DNA of 64,000 nucleotides, taken from Isoetes taiwanensis. Taxonomy: Eukaryota > Streptophyta > Lycopodiopsida > Isoetales > Isoetaceae. The notes under the pieces are model-generated. The model did not search any database. It saw only the letters and a program-made list of their open reading frames with translations, and was not told where the DNA came from. A program made the translations under genes and the position numbers. The first letter of the stretch is position 1. The number at the start of each line of letters is the position of its first letter. Positions 11,476 to 24,224 of the stretch are shown in pieces. Location: positions 31,417,166-31,481,165 of the forward strand of contig JAJEKV010000003.1 in NCBI GenBank assembly GCA_021234155.1, in the 5' to 3' direction.

Positions 11476-13969
11476 GTTAAAATTTTCTCATGCAAGACTA
11501 GTGTTCCGGCCTAGTTCAATATCCTATGCAGTTGCAGATCATATGGCCGTTGCTTGTTTTTCTTTCTTATGCAAAAATAGTGGGTTTTTTTCCTCTAGAA
11601 CCAAGAGCAACTGCAAGGCGAAGTAATCCCTTTCTGCTTTCCGACGCAGGGCTATGGGCTTTTCACTTGTCATGGTTATATTTTTGCAAATGCCAAACCG
11701 ACCAATCGCTCGATCACAACATTTAATGTGGTTTGGCCAATGGTTTTTACCGACGTATTTCCCTTTCATGTATATGTATGGGGAGCATTTTTTATAAAGG
11801 GTGTGAGTTGTATATTCCTCCACCCTTGATTTGGCATATTCAAGAAAATATGCCGATGCAATGATCCCTAAAAACCTATAGGCAAATACCCATAAGAGTC
11901 CGTAAGAGTCAATATGTAGCCAGATATTAGATTTTTATAAGGGAAAATTCCAAATATGCCCCTACATTTTCCCCTTATTTCTATATGCCCTTATATTTTT
12001 CAAAATTCCAAAATTACCCCTTGCTTAACTATTTTTATTTAACTATTTGATAATCTAGTCCATTTATGGAATAGAACGATCATGGCGGCTTCAGATATGT
12101 CGAAGATGGATTCTTGGTGTCGATTGCACAAAAGTCTACTTCTTCTCCATTAGGTCGACCGATTTAGGCTTTAAATCCCGATATGTTATGTTTGCATAAG
12201 GCTACTTCTTCAAAGATTTGGTCGGCGATAGACTTGAAAAGACAAATTTTGAAGCTGCAAAGACATGTTTCTTTGGTGAATGCTTTTGGGTTTCTCGCAA
12301 ATACCCATTCATATTCCTTGCTACATCAAGATGAAGGGTTTAATTTTGAGAAGAAAGCATAGAACGACGGGCGATTCGATCCCCACATGAATTTTGCATG
12401 GATGAAACATCGATTCAATGGTGATTTAGAGAGTAGAATTGTGATTCAATGCATTTAGGTAAATCACATCGATTTCACTCATGCGATGCCTCGAATCAAA
12501 TTTTGAGCTGCTACCAGAATAATATATTTTCTTATAATAGCCACGGTTTTGCACTATATCCAAACACGGGGGTATTTTTGAAATTTTTATGATTCTAGGG
12601 GCATAATTTGAAAATATGGGAAAATGTAAGGGCTTATGAATCCAAGCGAGATGGGGCAAGATGAATGGCCCGGATTTCATCCATGTCCCTTCATCCCATT
12701 GGTTGGTCTAAACGACAGCTCCCGCTTGTTCTCAGATCCCGCCTTTGGCGGCTTTTGCTATGGCCATGACGATGGCTCCAGCTTTGCTAGGGCTCCTCGC
12801 TATGGCGATGCCAATGGCGCACGCTTAACAAAGGTAATCGAGGATAACCCACATGCATCTTCGCTTTTCCTCACCTTAGCGCATTGTAGCTAGAAAATGG
12901 CGGTGGCAAATCCGGTGAAGGATGAAGCCACCGGCCTCTTAATATCTAGCACTAACACCCGCTTTACCCTATGCTCTAGCTAGTATGGCGATGGCTTCTT
13001 ATCTTGCATCTATTTTTGATGGCTGTTTGCTGGAGCGAAAGACAAGCCAGTATGGAGTTGCTAAAAATGGTGGATCTCAAATCACACAAGTCCGCTCGAT
13101 TCTAGCCTCCCGCGCTTTACTACGGTATTTGTGTTTTTTGCAGATCTTGTAAAAGTGATTATTTCTTCCTTGTTTTTTCGTCAAGTGATCCTATTTTGTT
13201 CTGAACAGGGAATAAACCTGCGGCAGGGCAACTTGGGAATGCTGGAAAGCGCCATTATGTGTCAAAACCACGGTTTTGGCATGTAAGAGCGCCAAAACGC
13301 CAATACTTTATCCGTCAATATCCGTCAATACTCTAGGTTTTGGCTTTGCTTTTGATTAAAGTCAAGACTCGCAGGCATTTGACAAAGAAACTCCGATCCA
13401 AGTTCCAAATGGGGCAATGAGTTTTTCCAAAGATTTTTCTAGCCCATCATGTGAGCTAAGTTCTTCCTAACTTAAAATCAAAATCTTTCTCGCTTTTTTT
13501 TCGATGTTTTGTCATGCCCAAAAAGTAAGACTAATATGCTAAATCTTATTTATAATGAACTAGATGAAGGCGATACAATCTTTCTAGAGGTAGGCAAGAA
13601 GCACAAAAGATAAGGTCGAAAGCAGCTTTTTTGTCCGCTTTTGGGCTAATTTGTTTCAAATAAAACCAGATTGAGAGGCCAAAGAAGTGGAATGGTGAAT
13701 GGATAGTTTTTTAGTTGAATACAACTCAATGTAAAACTTATTCATGTGATATATCCCCCCAAAATGGGTCCTCAAATATATCTTCCGTAATGTGTCTTTT
13801 GACATAAAAACCATTTGGTTCAATACGCATTTGGGTGTTCAAAATAGAACCGATGTGTATTTGGATTGCCTTATGGAATATGGGCTTGTTTGGGTTCGAT
13901 ACCCAAAGGCTTTCTTATCGTAAATTAAACAAAATCAATAAAACATTATATGTTGTATATGAAAAATAA
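11476..13969. other. No recognised gene
   Basis: Unique-looking, AT-rich sequence with short frames only. A frame at 12,636-12,893 is GC-richer (repeated GCTATGGC and GATGGC words) but matches no family I know. Near 13,759 there is CCCCCCAAAATGGGTCC, a possible left end of the dispersed repeat that follows. Confidence 0.45.
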
Positions 13970-14623
13970 AACATCATTATATTGACATTTTAAATATTGC
14001 TATATATATGCTAATATTTTTTAAATGTGTGCCATGTGTCAATATTTGATTACTTAGAAGACTCCAAACATGATATTTGATTAGTTATAATGATGTTTTT
14101 TTTTTAAAAGTATGACACGGTCAATATTTCTTAGTTAAAAGACACATCGGAAACAACGCCTCGTTTTTTTCTATATGTTATAATAATGCTTTTTTACATG
14201 TCCTTATTTTTTAAAATCAATACTTAGTAGCATAAAAAACAATAGCTAGATTTCAATAACACATGTGGTACTTTTGCTAGATAACATGTAATTTTTTTAA
14301 AAACGATCTTACTTTGACGTTGGAATTTAGTTTTTCACGTGGTGCTAATATCGAGACCCACGCATGTAATTCAAGACAAAGACAATAAAGTTGAAGAAAA
14401 GTACACGTTGAAAAAAATTCACAAAAACTATGTCAATTTTTTTCACGGCTGGGATTTTTCCGCCAAAAGACCACCGCGGGAAATTTCGCCAAAAAACCAC
14501 CGGCTCTTTGTGCAAATCCGATAAACGGGCCACGTGGACTTTTAATTATTTTGGTGTTGTTTTTGACATAAAACAACACTTCCTAACAACTAAAAACAAT
14601 TTCGTGGACCAAAAATTGGGGTC
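13970..14623. repeat. AT-rich dispersed repeat, copy 1
   Basis: Sequence blocks shared with 19,770-20,507 in the same order include ATCTTACTTTGACGTTG, TAACACATGTGGTA, GATAAACGGGCCACGTGGAC and GTGGACCAAAAATTGGGGTC. Near the right end lies a 26-bp hairpin (14,554-14,579) with 10-bp arms GTGTTGTTTT and AAAACAACAC. The right end ACCAAAAATTGGGG resembles a transposon terminus. The left boundary is uncertain and might reach 13,759. No coding capacity is seen. Confidence 0.7.
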
Positions 14624-15439
14624 AAAGTAACTCGTCCAATTAATGCGAAATGGGAGGCTTCACTTTGTAGTTCACTTAGGACGCAAATGAAAATGTTTTA
14701 AGGATCAAATAAAACCAAAAATTCAAAAATAAGCAATTTACTCACTATTTGCAAAGTCTACATATCCTATGCATATCATAAACCATGGACCAGAAAATCA
14801 CCACGTTTTGTCCATCCTTTAGTCCGCAAGAATCCATATTTGAGAGATTAATATGTGACAAAGAGAATCTAATGGATTTACAAAAATGGAGGAATGGGTA
14901 AAGAATGCCGCCAAATCCAAGCAAAGAGTGGCGCTAAACGATAGCCAAAAATGAAAAAAAAAAATACAATCTGTGACTCGGGTTTGAACATACCAAAGAG
15001 GTTTCGGGCACCCAAATTTGTAGAAGATTCTTAGTCGATCGCTTTTGGTTGTTGCTTGTGCTTGGTATATGGTCGATGCTCGATCTTTGGTGCAACTTGT
15101 GCTTGGATGGTCCTCGATCTTGATGCTAATGCAAGGAGCTTGCATCAAGAAATAAGAAAGGGCATAAGAAAGAGTAAGCAATACAAACTTAAGGAAGCGT
15201 ACCAAATAGCTAGCAAATATTCTTCCAGAGCACCTTCCACTAGATATCAAGAAAAACGTCGAAGAAAGCTTTACCCGTTCATGATTCAAGATTTGGCCTT
15301 CCTTTGGACATGGTCGTGTGTTGAAGATTTTCAAAAGGATTTGGCACCAATATTTTGCTCAAAACTCCTCGTTCTGGATTTGGCTTCCCAAAATGCAACA
15401 ACCAAAAGGGGATTTTTTTTTTGGGACATTTTGACCCGG
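14624..15439. other. No recognised gene
   Basis: A minus-strand frame of 171 codons (15,334-14,819) and an overlapping plus-strand frame (15,056-15,469) occur. Neither has a motif I recognise, and both sit in low-complexity surroundings. I leave them uncalled. Confidence 0.4.
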
Positions 15440-15540
15440 CCGAATTTACGGATTAGCCCGACTGAATAGGGTCGGAAAAGCTCGAATTTCAGGATAGCTA
15501 GGTCGGCCCCAACTATGGCATCCTCAATATGCATCAAGCA
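15440..15540. repeat. Inverted partner of the 4,141-4,250 repeat
   Basis: GGTCGGCCCCAACTATGGCA and CCTCAATATGCATCAAGC are the reverse-complement counterpart of the border near 4,136-4,160. Both places lie beside GCATCCTC words, so this is one dispersed repeat family in two orientations. Confidence 0.6.
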
Positions 15541-16010
15541 AACATATATTTCAAGAAACCGGTGCTATTTGACTAGGAAAAAACTTAAAACCCAAAAAGA
15601 AGACCTACCTTTTGCCTTGGAGACTTGCCTTTTGATTCTTGATATCTTTAGCGCCCAGAGTGATGAAAACAAATAACAGCATACCGCCAAGACCGCACTT
15701 GGCATCCCCGACCATCTAGCCGGCAATTTGGTGCTACACCAAAAGGCCATCTATGAAGAAGCGCCTTGGCACCAAAGTCAAGGGCCATGCCCACAAGGTG
15801 GAAGGGTTTGAGCCGCCTAGGCCATCTTTGAAAGAAGCGTGGCGCCACGTTTCAGGCCATCTTGGTAGTTGGGGCCATCGGCAGCGAAGCCGGTGCCGCG
15901 GCAACAGGTGGCTGGAAGCAAATTTAATGTGGTGGCATGGGTGGGTGGCATGTTTTGAAGGCGGGCATAAATTTAAAAATGCCCGCCAAATTTGAAAATG
16001 CTGGTGCCTC
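15541..16010. other. GGCCATCTTGG-rich transition zone
   Basis: Words such as GGCCATCTTTGAAAGAAGCG, GCCATCTTGG and GTTTGAGCCGCCTAGG occur, which look like early or diverged forms of the satellite that follows. No gene is supported. Confidence 0.4.
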
Positions 16011-17151
16011 CGCCATGCCAAGGTGGCTCAAATATGCCAAAATTTGCTTCAAACATTTGAACGGTTGTTTTTCAATGGCATTTTCTTTAGGCTTTGGCAA
16101 TGGTTCTAAAAAGAAAGATGGCTTGCCATTTGTAGGGGACCGGATAAAATGGCACTTCTAGCTACTTGCAATCAACATTTTCAGGTGGCTCAGCATTTGC
16201 CTAGGGGTTTTTTGGCATGCCAAGGTGGCTCAAACATGCCATGGGCTCCAATATGCCACCTAGGCTTTCACCAAAATGGTGGCCAAACATGCCACCTAAG
16301 TCTTTCAATATGCCACGGCTTTTTGTTAAAGCCATTCATCACCTACCCAGGCTCCAACATGCCAATTTGGCTCAAACATTTGAGCCCCAACAAATGCCAA
16401 ACCATGGCAGGGTTGCCAAACATGCCAAGGTGGCGTAAAACATGCCAATGGCTCAAACATGCCACAGGCCCCCAAATGCCACACATAGGCTCCAACATGC
16501 CAAGTTGGCCCAAACATGCCATTGGGCGCCAACATGCCAAGGTGGCTGAAACATGCCATGCCCCAACATGCCACCTAGGTCCAACATGCCAAGGTGGCTC
16601 AAACATACCACCTTTGAGGGGATAACATGTCAAGGTGGCTCAACATGCCATGTGGATCCAACATGCCACCTAGGCTCCAACATGCCAAGGTGGCTCAAAC
16701 ATGCCACGGGTTTTATATGCCACCTAGGCTCCAACATGCCAAGGTGGCCAAAAACATGCCACTTGGCCCAAACATGCCAAGGTGCCGCCAAACATGCCAC
16801 AAACATGCCAAGGTGGCTCAAACATGCCAATCCCCAACATGCCAAGGTGGCTCGCTACCTAGGCTCCAATACCATTCCATTTGGGGTAAAGGATCCACAT
16901 GCCACCCTTAATATGCCACCTTGGTTCATCCATTGAATGTGGCAAACATGCCAAGATGGCTCAAACATGCCACGGAAGCATTCATTGAAGTTTCAACATT
17001 GGCAGGGGCTCAAACATGCCAAGGTGGGGTCCAACATGCCAAGGTGGTTCAAACAAGGACCTTAGCTCAAACATGCCAGGTGGCTACAAACATATTAAGA
17101 TACATGTGTGCATTCCATTTCAACATGCCAAGGTCTATAACATTAATGTGC
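16011..17151 (-). repeat. 19-bp satellite cluster III, left arm
   Basis: Monomers in the same orientation as cluster II (CCAAGGTGGCTCAAACATG, CCACCTAGGCTCCAACATG) with more divergence and unique inserts near 16,060-16,190, 16,310-16,400 and 16,870-17,000. The array then reverses at 17,152-17,180. Confidence 0.92.
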
Positions 17152-17180
17152 ATCAAACATGTCTAGGTGGCATGTTTGAT
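17152..17180. repeat. Inverted repeat at satellite orientation switch
   Basis: ATCAAACATG at 17,152-17,161 and CATGTTTGAT at 17,171-17,180 are exact reverse complements separated by nine bases. To the left the satellite reads in minus orientation, to the right in plus orientation. Confidence 0.9.
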
Positions 17181-17465
17181 CCATCCTTTGGCATGTTGGA
17201 GCCAGGGTGGCATGTTGGAGCCCACATGTTTGAGCCACCCTTGGCACGTTTGAGCCTAGGTGGTGAGCCCACCTGGCATGTTTGAGCCTAGGTGGCATGT
17301 TTGAGCCACCTTGGCATGTTTGAGCCAAGTGGCATGTTTGAAGCCCCTCGCAGAAGTTTGAGCCACCTGGCATGTTGGAGCCTAGGTGGCATGTTGGAGC
17401 CCATGTGGTTGTTTGAGCCACCTTGGCATGTTTGAGCCTAGGTGGCATGTTGGTGCCTAGGTGGC
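17181..17465 (+). repeat. 19-bp satellite cluster III, right arm
   Basis: Monomers now read GGCATGTTTGAGCCTAGGT and GAGCCACCTTGGCATGTT, the reverse complement of the left arm. Together the two arms form a head-to-head satellite that can fold on itself. Confidence 0.92.
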
Positions 17466-19769
17466 TATTAAGGCCAAAATTCTACCATTTTGTTTGTATA
17501 ACAAAATTCTCGGCTGCTTACGAGTTCAAACTTGAACCTTACTACATTGAGAGGGATAAAGCACCACCAGCCCAACTTGCTTCTTCATGTATTCATCCTA
17601 AAGGCGATTTTCATGACCATTCTCTCGTTCTTTCTACCAATGAGCATCCAACCTTATGTAAACTCCTCAATTGTTTGTTAAAGAATGCAAAGAAGTTGAT
17701 AAATAAATAATCTTATCTAGTAATTTTTCTAAAATAATCCCATCGGTATGTTTTATGTTGTTTTTCTCGCTTTCACCGTTAGAAAATTAAAGTACACGAA
17801 AGTACAATTCAAAGTATTCAACACGCACAAAAGAGTTGGCCAAAAGGTGCAATGAACTCCGCAAATTTTCGCTTATAGTTTTTTCAAAAGAGTTTCACCC
17901 ATGACTTCGTGATCGCCTTATAGATTCTTAAATTTGAGTTAATGCACTTATGAGCCTAATGACTTTGAGATCCTGGGCTGTGATTGTTGGGAGATTTTTC
18001 CAATTTCAACGAAGTTGTCCCCAAAATTTTTCGCACTCATTGAGAATTAAAAATAAGGACTTCTTTGAGCTTATATGACCGTAAAGATGGCATAACGATT
18101 ATCCCAGCCATTTTGGCTATGGCCACATGGCTTGAACGTAGCAGTAACCCATATACCGAAAATCCCCTACCAAAGTAGTTCAAAATTGAAGATAAATTAT
18201 ATGGATGAAAAAAATGCCTCATCAAAGGTTAAGAACAACGGTCCGTGATTTAGTGCATATAAACGGCTCAAATGGTGATCCCGGTGTTTTGTCCTATTGG
18301 TCGCCTACTTTCCCGCTTCCTACTCCATACCCATGCTTCCAAATTAGAAAGGGGAGAGTCAGCCTGCCTTTCACGGCCATATGGCTACCGCTTCATGGCC
18401 TTCTACAGTGATGTCGCCTCGCTTCACGGCTTATGGTAATCACCCCTCGCTTCACAAAAATCCCCCCACGGCTATGGCCCCGCCTCGCTTCACAACCTCC
18501 TATAGTTGATAACGAGCATTTCGAAAAGCTATTGCACATATTTGTTCACCCTTTGCTATGGATTTTAAGAAGGTATCCAAAGCATTGATCATAACTTCAA
18601 TACGTAATCAAAGCCTAAGGGAAGATGTTGGCTTAGGGCAAAAGGGCCATCTCAAATCTGCCTCTTTGAAAGTCGTTTCACATAATAAATTAGATGATCT
18701 CCTGAGGAGCCAACCATGCATGGCTCATTGAAGGGATTGTCTCCTCTCAAACAGAGTATCGCTTTTCATTGGGAAGCAAGCACAAGCAACTTTCTACGAT
18801 TCAGTTTAAAAAGCTTGCATATGCGTATGGAATGTCCCGATAAAGGCCGAGATTCTTTAAATCTTGGTAAGCATCTTTATTTGTCGATACATAAAATTTA
18901 CAGATTCAGCCTTAAACAAATTTTGCATATGTAGAAGAGGATGCGCAGATGAATGCCATAGATTCTTTAAACTTTGGTAAGCATTTTTATTAAGTAAGTT
19001 AATAGAAATTTAGTTAGCAAATGATAATATTTTCAGTGGCCTGTTTTGTAGGAACAAGTGTTAGAATAGTGTTTTGAAAAAGTAGAGATGAAAGGACAGA
19101 CCCATATTCTGCTTGCTTGGTCCCATGTTCCAATGGGGATGTGCTTACAAGCCTGGATGTTCGATGCTGATTTGCTTACAAGCCCAAAAGCAGGTAGAGT
19201 CATTCATGTTTTTCTTTCTTTTGCATTTTGCTTCGTTTGGAAGCTTGGTTTGTAAGCACGGTACAGGTATAAACGTGAAGAGTTAGCAGGTAAAAATCAT
19301 TGACCTTGTTTCATTTTTTAATGATCTAGGCATTTTTCGAACATAATTGTTTTTTCTTATGCGATCCTTAAGTAGGGCCGGAAAGTAATGGATCCCATGA
19401 TGCAGGGATCCGCTTTATATTCTACATTAAGCAAAAATAAATGGTCATGAAAGTATCTCTCAAGAACTAACAAAAGTTTAGAATTGAAAATCGAACAACA
19501 TCCCAATCTTTTCGATCGTAATGTATTTTCTGCTTTATATATTATATAAAAAAAACTATGTATTCCATGAATTTATAAGGCTTAAGTGGCATGTTGGTTA
19601 CTTGTATCTAATAGTTGACAATTAAAAAAATTTGAAACCACTTACACAATAAGAATCTACTCTAACCTACAGAACCTCCAACCAAATTTTGTAAGTAACT
19701 AGCTTGTAATTATATGGTGTTTAATAAACTTCTATTTATATGTTGTTTAGAAAACCAAAATTTGAAGGC
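17466..19769. other. No recognised gene; CTTCACGGC-type short repeats
   Basis: The first 240 bases keep an open frame out of the satellite (to 17,710) with CIHPKGDFHDHSL, vaguely like a Cys/His zinc domain, but too little to call. Around 18,360-18,500 the words CGCTTCACGGC and CTATGGCC recur. Around 18,840-18,975 GATTCTTTAAATCTTGGTAAGC is repeated once. No supported gene. Confidence 0.4.
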
Positions 19770-20507
19770 ATGTTTTTTTTTATTTAAATGTAAGCCACGG
19801 GTCAAGATATGATTGGTTAAAATAATAGTTTTTTTATTTTAAAAATGCCACGCGGTCGATATTTAACTCGGGTCAAAATATGCATTAGAAACAACACTTA
19901 GATTTTTCGATGTGTTATAATCGTGTTTTTCTATATGTCCTTATTTTAGAAAAACAATAGTTAGGAGCATTAAAAGCAATAGTCGGATTTAAGTAACACA
20001 TGTGGTATTTCATTAAATAACATGTATATTTTTATAAAACCATCTTACTTTGACGTTGTAATTTTATATTTCACGGTAGTAATATCTAAAACCTGAAGCA
20101 AAACAATTCATGGTTTCGCTTAAAACTACAAGTAGATAAAAAAAAACACACACACATAGAAAAGGGAAAAAGAACTACTCTTTATCACTTTTCCACGAAA
20201 GTACTAATATTCAAACCTATATGTGTTTTTGAAGACAAACAACGCTGGGGCTCCTCCAAAAAACAAATACAAGAAAAAACCACACGCTGACAAAAGTTCG
20301 AAAACAATAGTGAAAAAAAGGACACGCTGACCAAAAACAAAAAAAGTTGTCGAAAACCACAAGTGGAATGTTTTTGCAAAACCACCGCCTTTTGTGCAAC
20401 CGATAAACGGGCCACGTGGACTTTTTAAATATTTTGGTGTTGTTTTTGGCATAAAACAACACTTCCGCATAACAACTAAAAACAACCGTGGACCAAAAAT
20501 TGGGGTC
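19770..20507. repeat. AT-rich dispersed repeat, copy 2
   Basis: Collinear with 13,970-14,623 (TTACTTTGACGTTG, AACACATGTGGTATT, GATAAACGGGCCACGTGGAC). The hairpin GTGTTGTTTT/AAAACAACAC is at 20,437-20,462. Similarity to copy 1 stops right after TTGGGGTC at 20,507, where sequence of the retroelement at 20,508-23,829 begins, so this is a sharp junction. Confidence 0.72.
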
Positions 20508-23502
20508 GGGCAGGTGGATACACCACGCTGGTCGATGGCACCACCATTTCGCTGACTCAACATTTGATTTCCGAGGTATTCCATATTCCTTTGCAAAACC
20601 CCTTTGTTTATCTTGGTCTGCCATACGTAATCTAGATGTCACAGAAGTTCGGGTGCACCTCCTTATCACGCCAATGCATCGCCTAACAATATCGACAAGC
20701 CTCATGAAACTTTTGTTAAGTTTCGCGGGCGCTAGTTCCTGCATTCTATCAAGAACACCCATATCAATAAGCCTTTTCTATAATATAGTGCTCATCGCTA
20801 CGCGACTCCAACCACCATATTGATTGGCCCCAATTGATGTTCTACTGCCTTCTCCAAGAAGTTGACCGCCTTCGGCCGCCACTTCTATTTCTGAAGCTTC
20901 TGTGGGAGGCCACCTTTCAAGCCATCATACGCCATTACTTTCTCCCACACCTCCTCATTCTCATGATTCCACTCAGCCGTCCCTTCCCCTGACTCACCAA
21001 GCTCCAAGACTTCACTTCTTCTTCTTCCTCGGGTCATGTCAAAAATCCAGACTCCCATGTCACTGCCTCCTCCTCCGCTACACCATCCACCCACACCATG
21101 TCTCACAAACATCACAAACCAGCAGCAAGAGGGTTCCACCCACCACAAAGACCTCGCCACCGTTGTATCAAGATCGCCAGGATGCTCAAGCCGCCGCTGC
21201 CAAGTTACAAGAATCCCAAGAAGCTCTTATGAATGGGGTTCAAACGCACTAGAGGCCTCTCGATGCAGACACCGTTTCCTCAAGCCGCCATCGCACAAGT
21301 TGCAACTTTGAGGCCCAACTTCAAGACAAGCACGGAGCTCTCTTACAGCCCATACAGATCTCAAAGGTGCACAGATCGCACCAGCCCACGGTGATCAACA
21401 GCTCAGCTAATCCGAAATTCGTGACTTATTGGAGCAAAACAAGTCCAAAGACACCCTCCCCGGGTGACAAGGAGAAAGATATTGCTAAGCTCAAGCCTTG
21501 TAATTCGAAGCTTTGTGACAATTACCGCACTCAAGTTCACAACCCATACGTGAGCATGACGCCAAATTGCCTCTTTGATCGCTCCAAATTTCCACGCATC
21601 TTCTCAAATTACATCCCTCCAAGATCGCCTTATGGAGGTTCGTAAACGTAAACTTCTTTGATGACGCTGAGATTGCCGCGTGCTTCACTCAATGCTCCCC
21701 GCAATCCTCCTCACAAGTCAACACTTCGTAAACGGGTCCGTGACTGCACACGCCTTAGAAAAGGACCACCGGATCCGCGGACCTTGAACAACGCCTACAA
21801 AGATGCTATTCAGGTCACCGATGAGGCATTGCATCAAACTTGATGGCTATGTTGCCATCGCTAGCCGCTTTCCGCTGATTTCCCGCCTTTCCTCGCTATC
21901 ATGATTATGTGGTTGCCCGACGCCACCTCTTCTTCTTCCGGGCGGCATGGGGCTGATGGACCGTGGATGTTCACTTGCGACCGCAGATTTTCTTCTGATC
22001 CGCCGTAACTCTCAATTGAAGACAAAGGCTTATGCTCAGGCTTTTGGTCTTTGATATCTCATTCATCGCAAAGATCCTGACTTCATCACCTTCCTAATTG
22101 TTCAAAGCCCATGGCTTACATTTTTCATGATTTCTATCCGGGTGATACATGTGAGAATCCTTTCGGATGGGCCACGCCAAAGACTTTCTGTGGTGACCCC
22201 ACTTTTCAATGGTTGCTTCAGATAACAACCCCTATCTCACCGATCATGCTCGCACTCCACGCTTTCATCAAGAGTACATGCCCGAAGCTTGTACATCATT
22301 TACCTCTCTCGCAAGCGGAAGCGCCACAACAAATAAGGAAGTATCTCGGGCCATCCCGAGGATCTTCCCTATGCACAAATTTATATGCAACATCTCGCCG
22401 CTACATAACCAATTACGTACTTCTTCGATAGCAAGATAGTCCCCACAGCCGATAGCCCTCCCCGCCAACTCTCAACTTCCGCCCGATCGCAGTGCCAAGC
22501 TCTTAATCCGCTCTTGTCGCTGAATTCGAGCAGTTTCAGCAACCCACGCCCCACGAGCATGGTTCCTTCTCCCTATGCTTCCCCGGGTGTTCCTCCACGC
22601 CTGTGTTCCCGACGACTTCGATTGGCGCCCCCCTTTGGACAAAGGTCATGGATGGCCATGCCGGATGGACTCCACCTCGATCTCGACGGATCTCCGGATC
22701 CCCTTTTGTTCGGCTGCCCATTGGGAGGAGGGTGCCACTCTTGATACCACCACAAATTGGATCTATATTGCTAATGAGCTGGTTGGCAACGCCTCGCATT
22801 GATGCGCTTCATGGTCTTGACACCTTCTTGCACGCCGCCACCTCACCGTATCCTTCACCATCTTCGCGTTTTTTGTGCTGCTCTCAAATGCATCTTGCTT
22901 CAGCTTAAATCGGGTAAGCGCCCCATTTTTATCGCAATCCAATGCTGCTGTCGCGCTCTGGCCTCCGTGACCCGCTTCTACTCATGGAATGCCGGGCTGC
23001 TTTCTTCCGACGCCATATGCCGCCTTTGAAGACATGGTAACGATCTCGCTTCCTCATTGATGCATCCTCCGCCTTGGCCTCAACACCCTCCCCGCTCTAC
23101 AAACACGCCAGACCTCATTGGTCAAGACCATATCGGTGCCCGCCTCACTCCCCCCAGGATCACTTTCGCATGTGATGGCTTCCTCGCCTCGCAAACACTT
23201 CCTCCTTTTCTTCACTCGAAAGTGTCGCTTTGGTGGGGAGGTTAGTCCCCAGGCCTCCCGGTTCGCTGACTATTCATGCATACGACGGACCAGGTCAAGC
23301 TCAAGGATCCATTACAGCCACCACGGGTCAGCCATCAAAGGCTCAAAGAGAAGACCAAGCAGCATCACACGCAAATAAAGCCTATCAAGAGGCAATCACT
23401 GCATTAAATGATGGCTCACCACCTCGCAAGCAACGCCAAGATGATTCTAGGCACTTCAAGAGGCACCGCCAACATTCCTCAGAAATCAGCCTCCTTCCGT
23501 GA
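20508..23502 (+). pseudogene. Retroelement ORF with coiled-coil region, copy 1
   Basis: Coding-like sequence spread over several frames. QAAAAKLQESQEALMNG near 21,190 matches the coiled-coil heptads of copy 2; DIAKLKPCNSKLCDNYRTQV near 21,480-21,540 matches EDIAKLNALYFRACENF there. MAYIFHDFYPGDTCENPFGW starts at 22,111. The C-terminal frame ends at 23,502 and is rich in Lys, Arg and Gln (PPRKQRQDDSRHFKRHRQ), a nucleic-acid-binding type of tail. It could be a gag-like protein or an extra ORF of a gypsy element. Many frameshifts make it non-functional. Confidence 0.55.
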
Positions 23503-23829
23503 GCCGGCAACCGAGATCACCCGAGTGTTCATATTGGGCCAAAGGCCATTGTACTATATATATGATTAGAGCTAGCACATGAAGGCTAGATGAGTTTTGA
23601 GTCTTGTCTCGCTTCGCTTTTCTCTCGACATGCAGGGCTCGTATGTTCATCATTGATATCAAGGAAGCTTATCATTCACTCTCATTGTTCTCTTCTTTCT
23701 CGCTTTTTCTTCTTCTTTGTTCTCTTCTTGCAAATCCCACAAGCGGATATAGTCCCCTGACTCTCCCTCTGTTAGATCCACTGTCCTCACAGAGGGTTGT
23801 CTTCCAGAGTTCCCAACCCGCACCCCCAA
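20508..23829 (+). mobile_element. 5'-truncated retroelement, copy 1 (coiled-coil ORF + LTR-like end)
   Basis: The sequence is collinear with the reverse complement of 58,610-61,935. Shared blocks run from GGTCGATGGCACCAC at 20,531 to the terminal CCCCCAAACA at 23,829. The last 330 bases look like an LTR: a TATA-like CTATATATATG at 23,556, a pyrimidine-rich tract, and a terminal CA. The right end abuts CAGGGATTCAATTG, a word that is internal in the duplicated segment (25,583, 37,396), so the element landed inside that segment. The left end is cut at 20,508 against the dispersed repeat. The gypsy-type integrase upstream of copy 2 suggests it belongs to the Ty3/gypsy group; this is inference. 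Confidence 0.65.
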
Positions 23830-24224
23830 ACACAGGGATTCAATTGTATTTCTACGTTATTGGGTTGATGGTTAGAAAATACCGAGTATTCTAGCTATGA
23901 TGGCAAAACTTCCATTTTTTGAGTACATCTGGAATAGGTAAGTTGGTGGTCTTCCCCTCCTCCCCTGTGGCAACAGCCCAACCCTGGGTGTCACATTATT
24001 TCAAACCTAGCCTATCCATATGTCATAGAATATGACTTGTCCTTTTCTGACGCCATTGAATCCTAATCTAAGTGAACTGACCGCTGAGAAAAATAATTAT
24101 TTCGTGACTGCTGGAGAACATCGCAGCCTCATTTTGCGGCATGATTTTTTTATTCAATTGCTTCATGCAACAATTTTCACTATCACCGATTTCCTTCCTA
24201 ACACTGACGAATTTGCTGATCTTT

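Noticed and set aside
14819-15334. 171-codon minus-strand frame
   Set aside because: No recognisable motif, hydrophobic low-complexity content, and an equally long overlapping frame on the other strand.
23604-23894. 96-codon Ser/Leu-rich frame
   Set aside because: It spans the pyrimidine tract of the LTR-like end and crosses the element boundary at 23,829.
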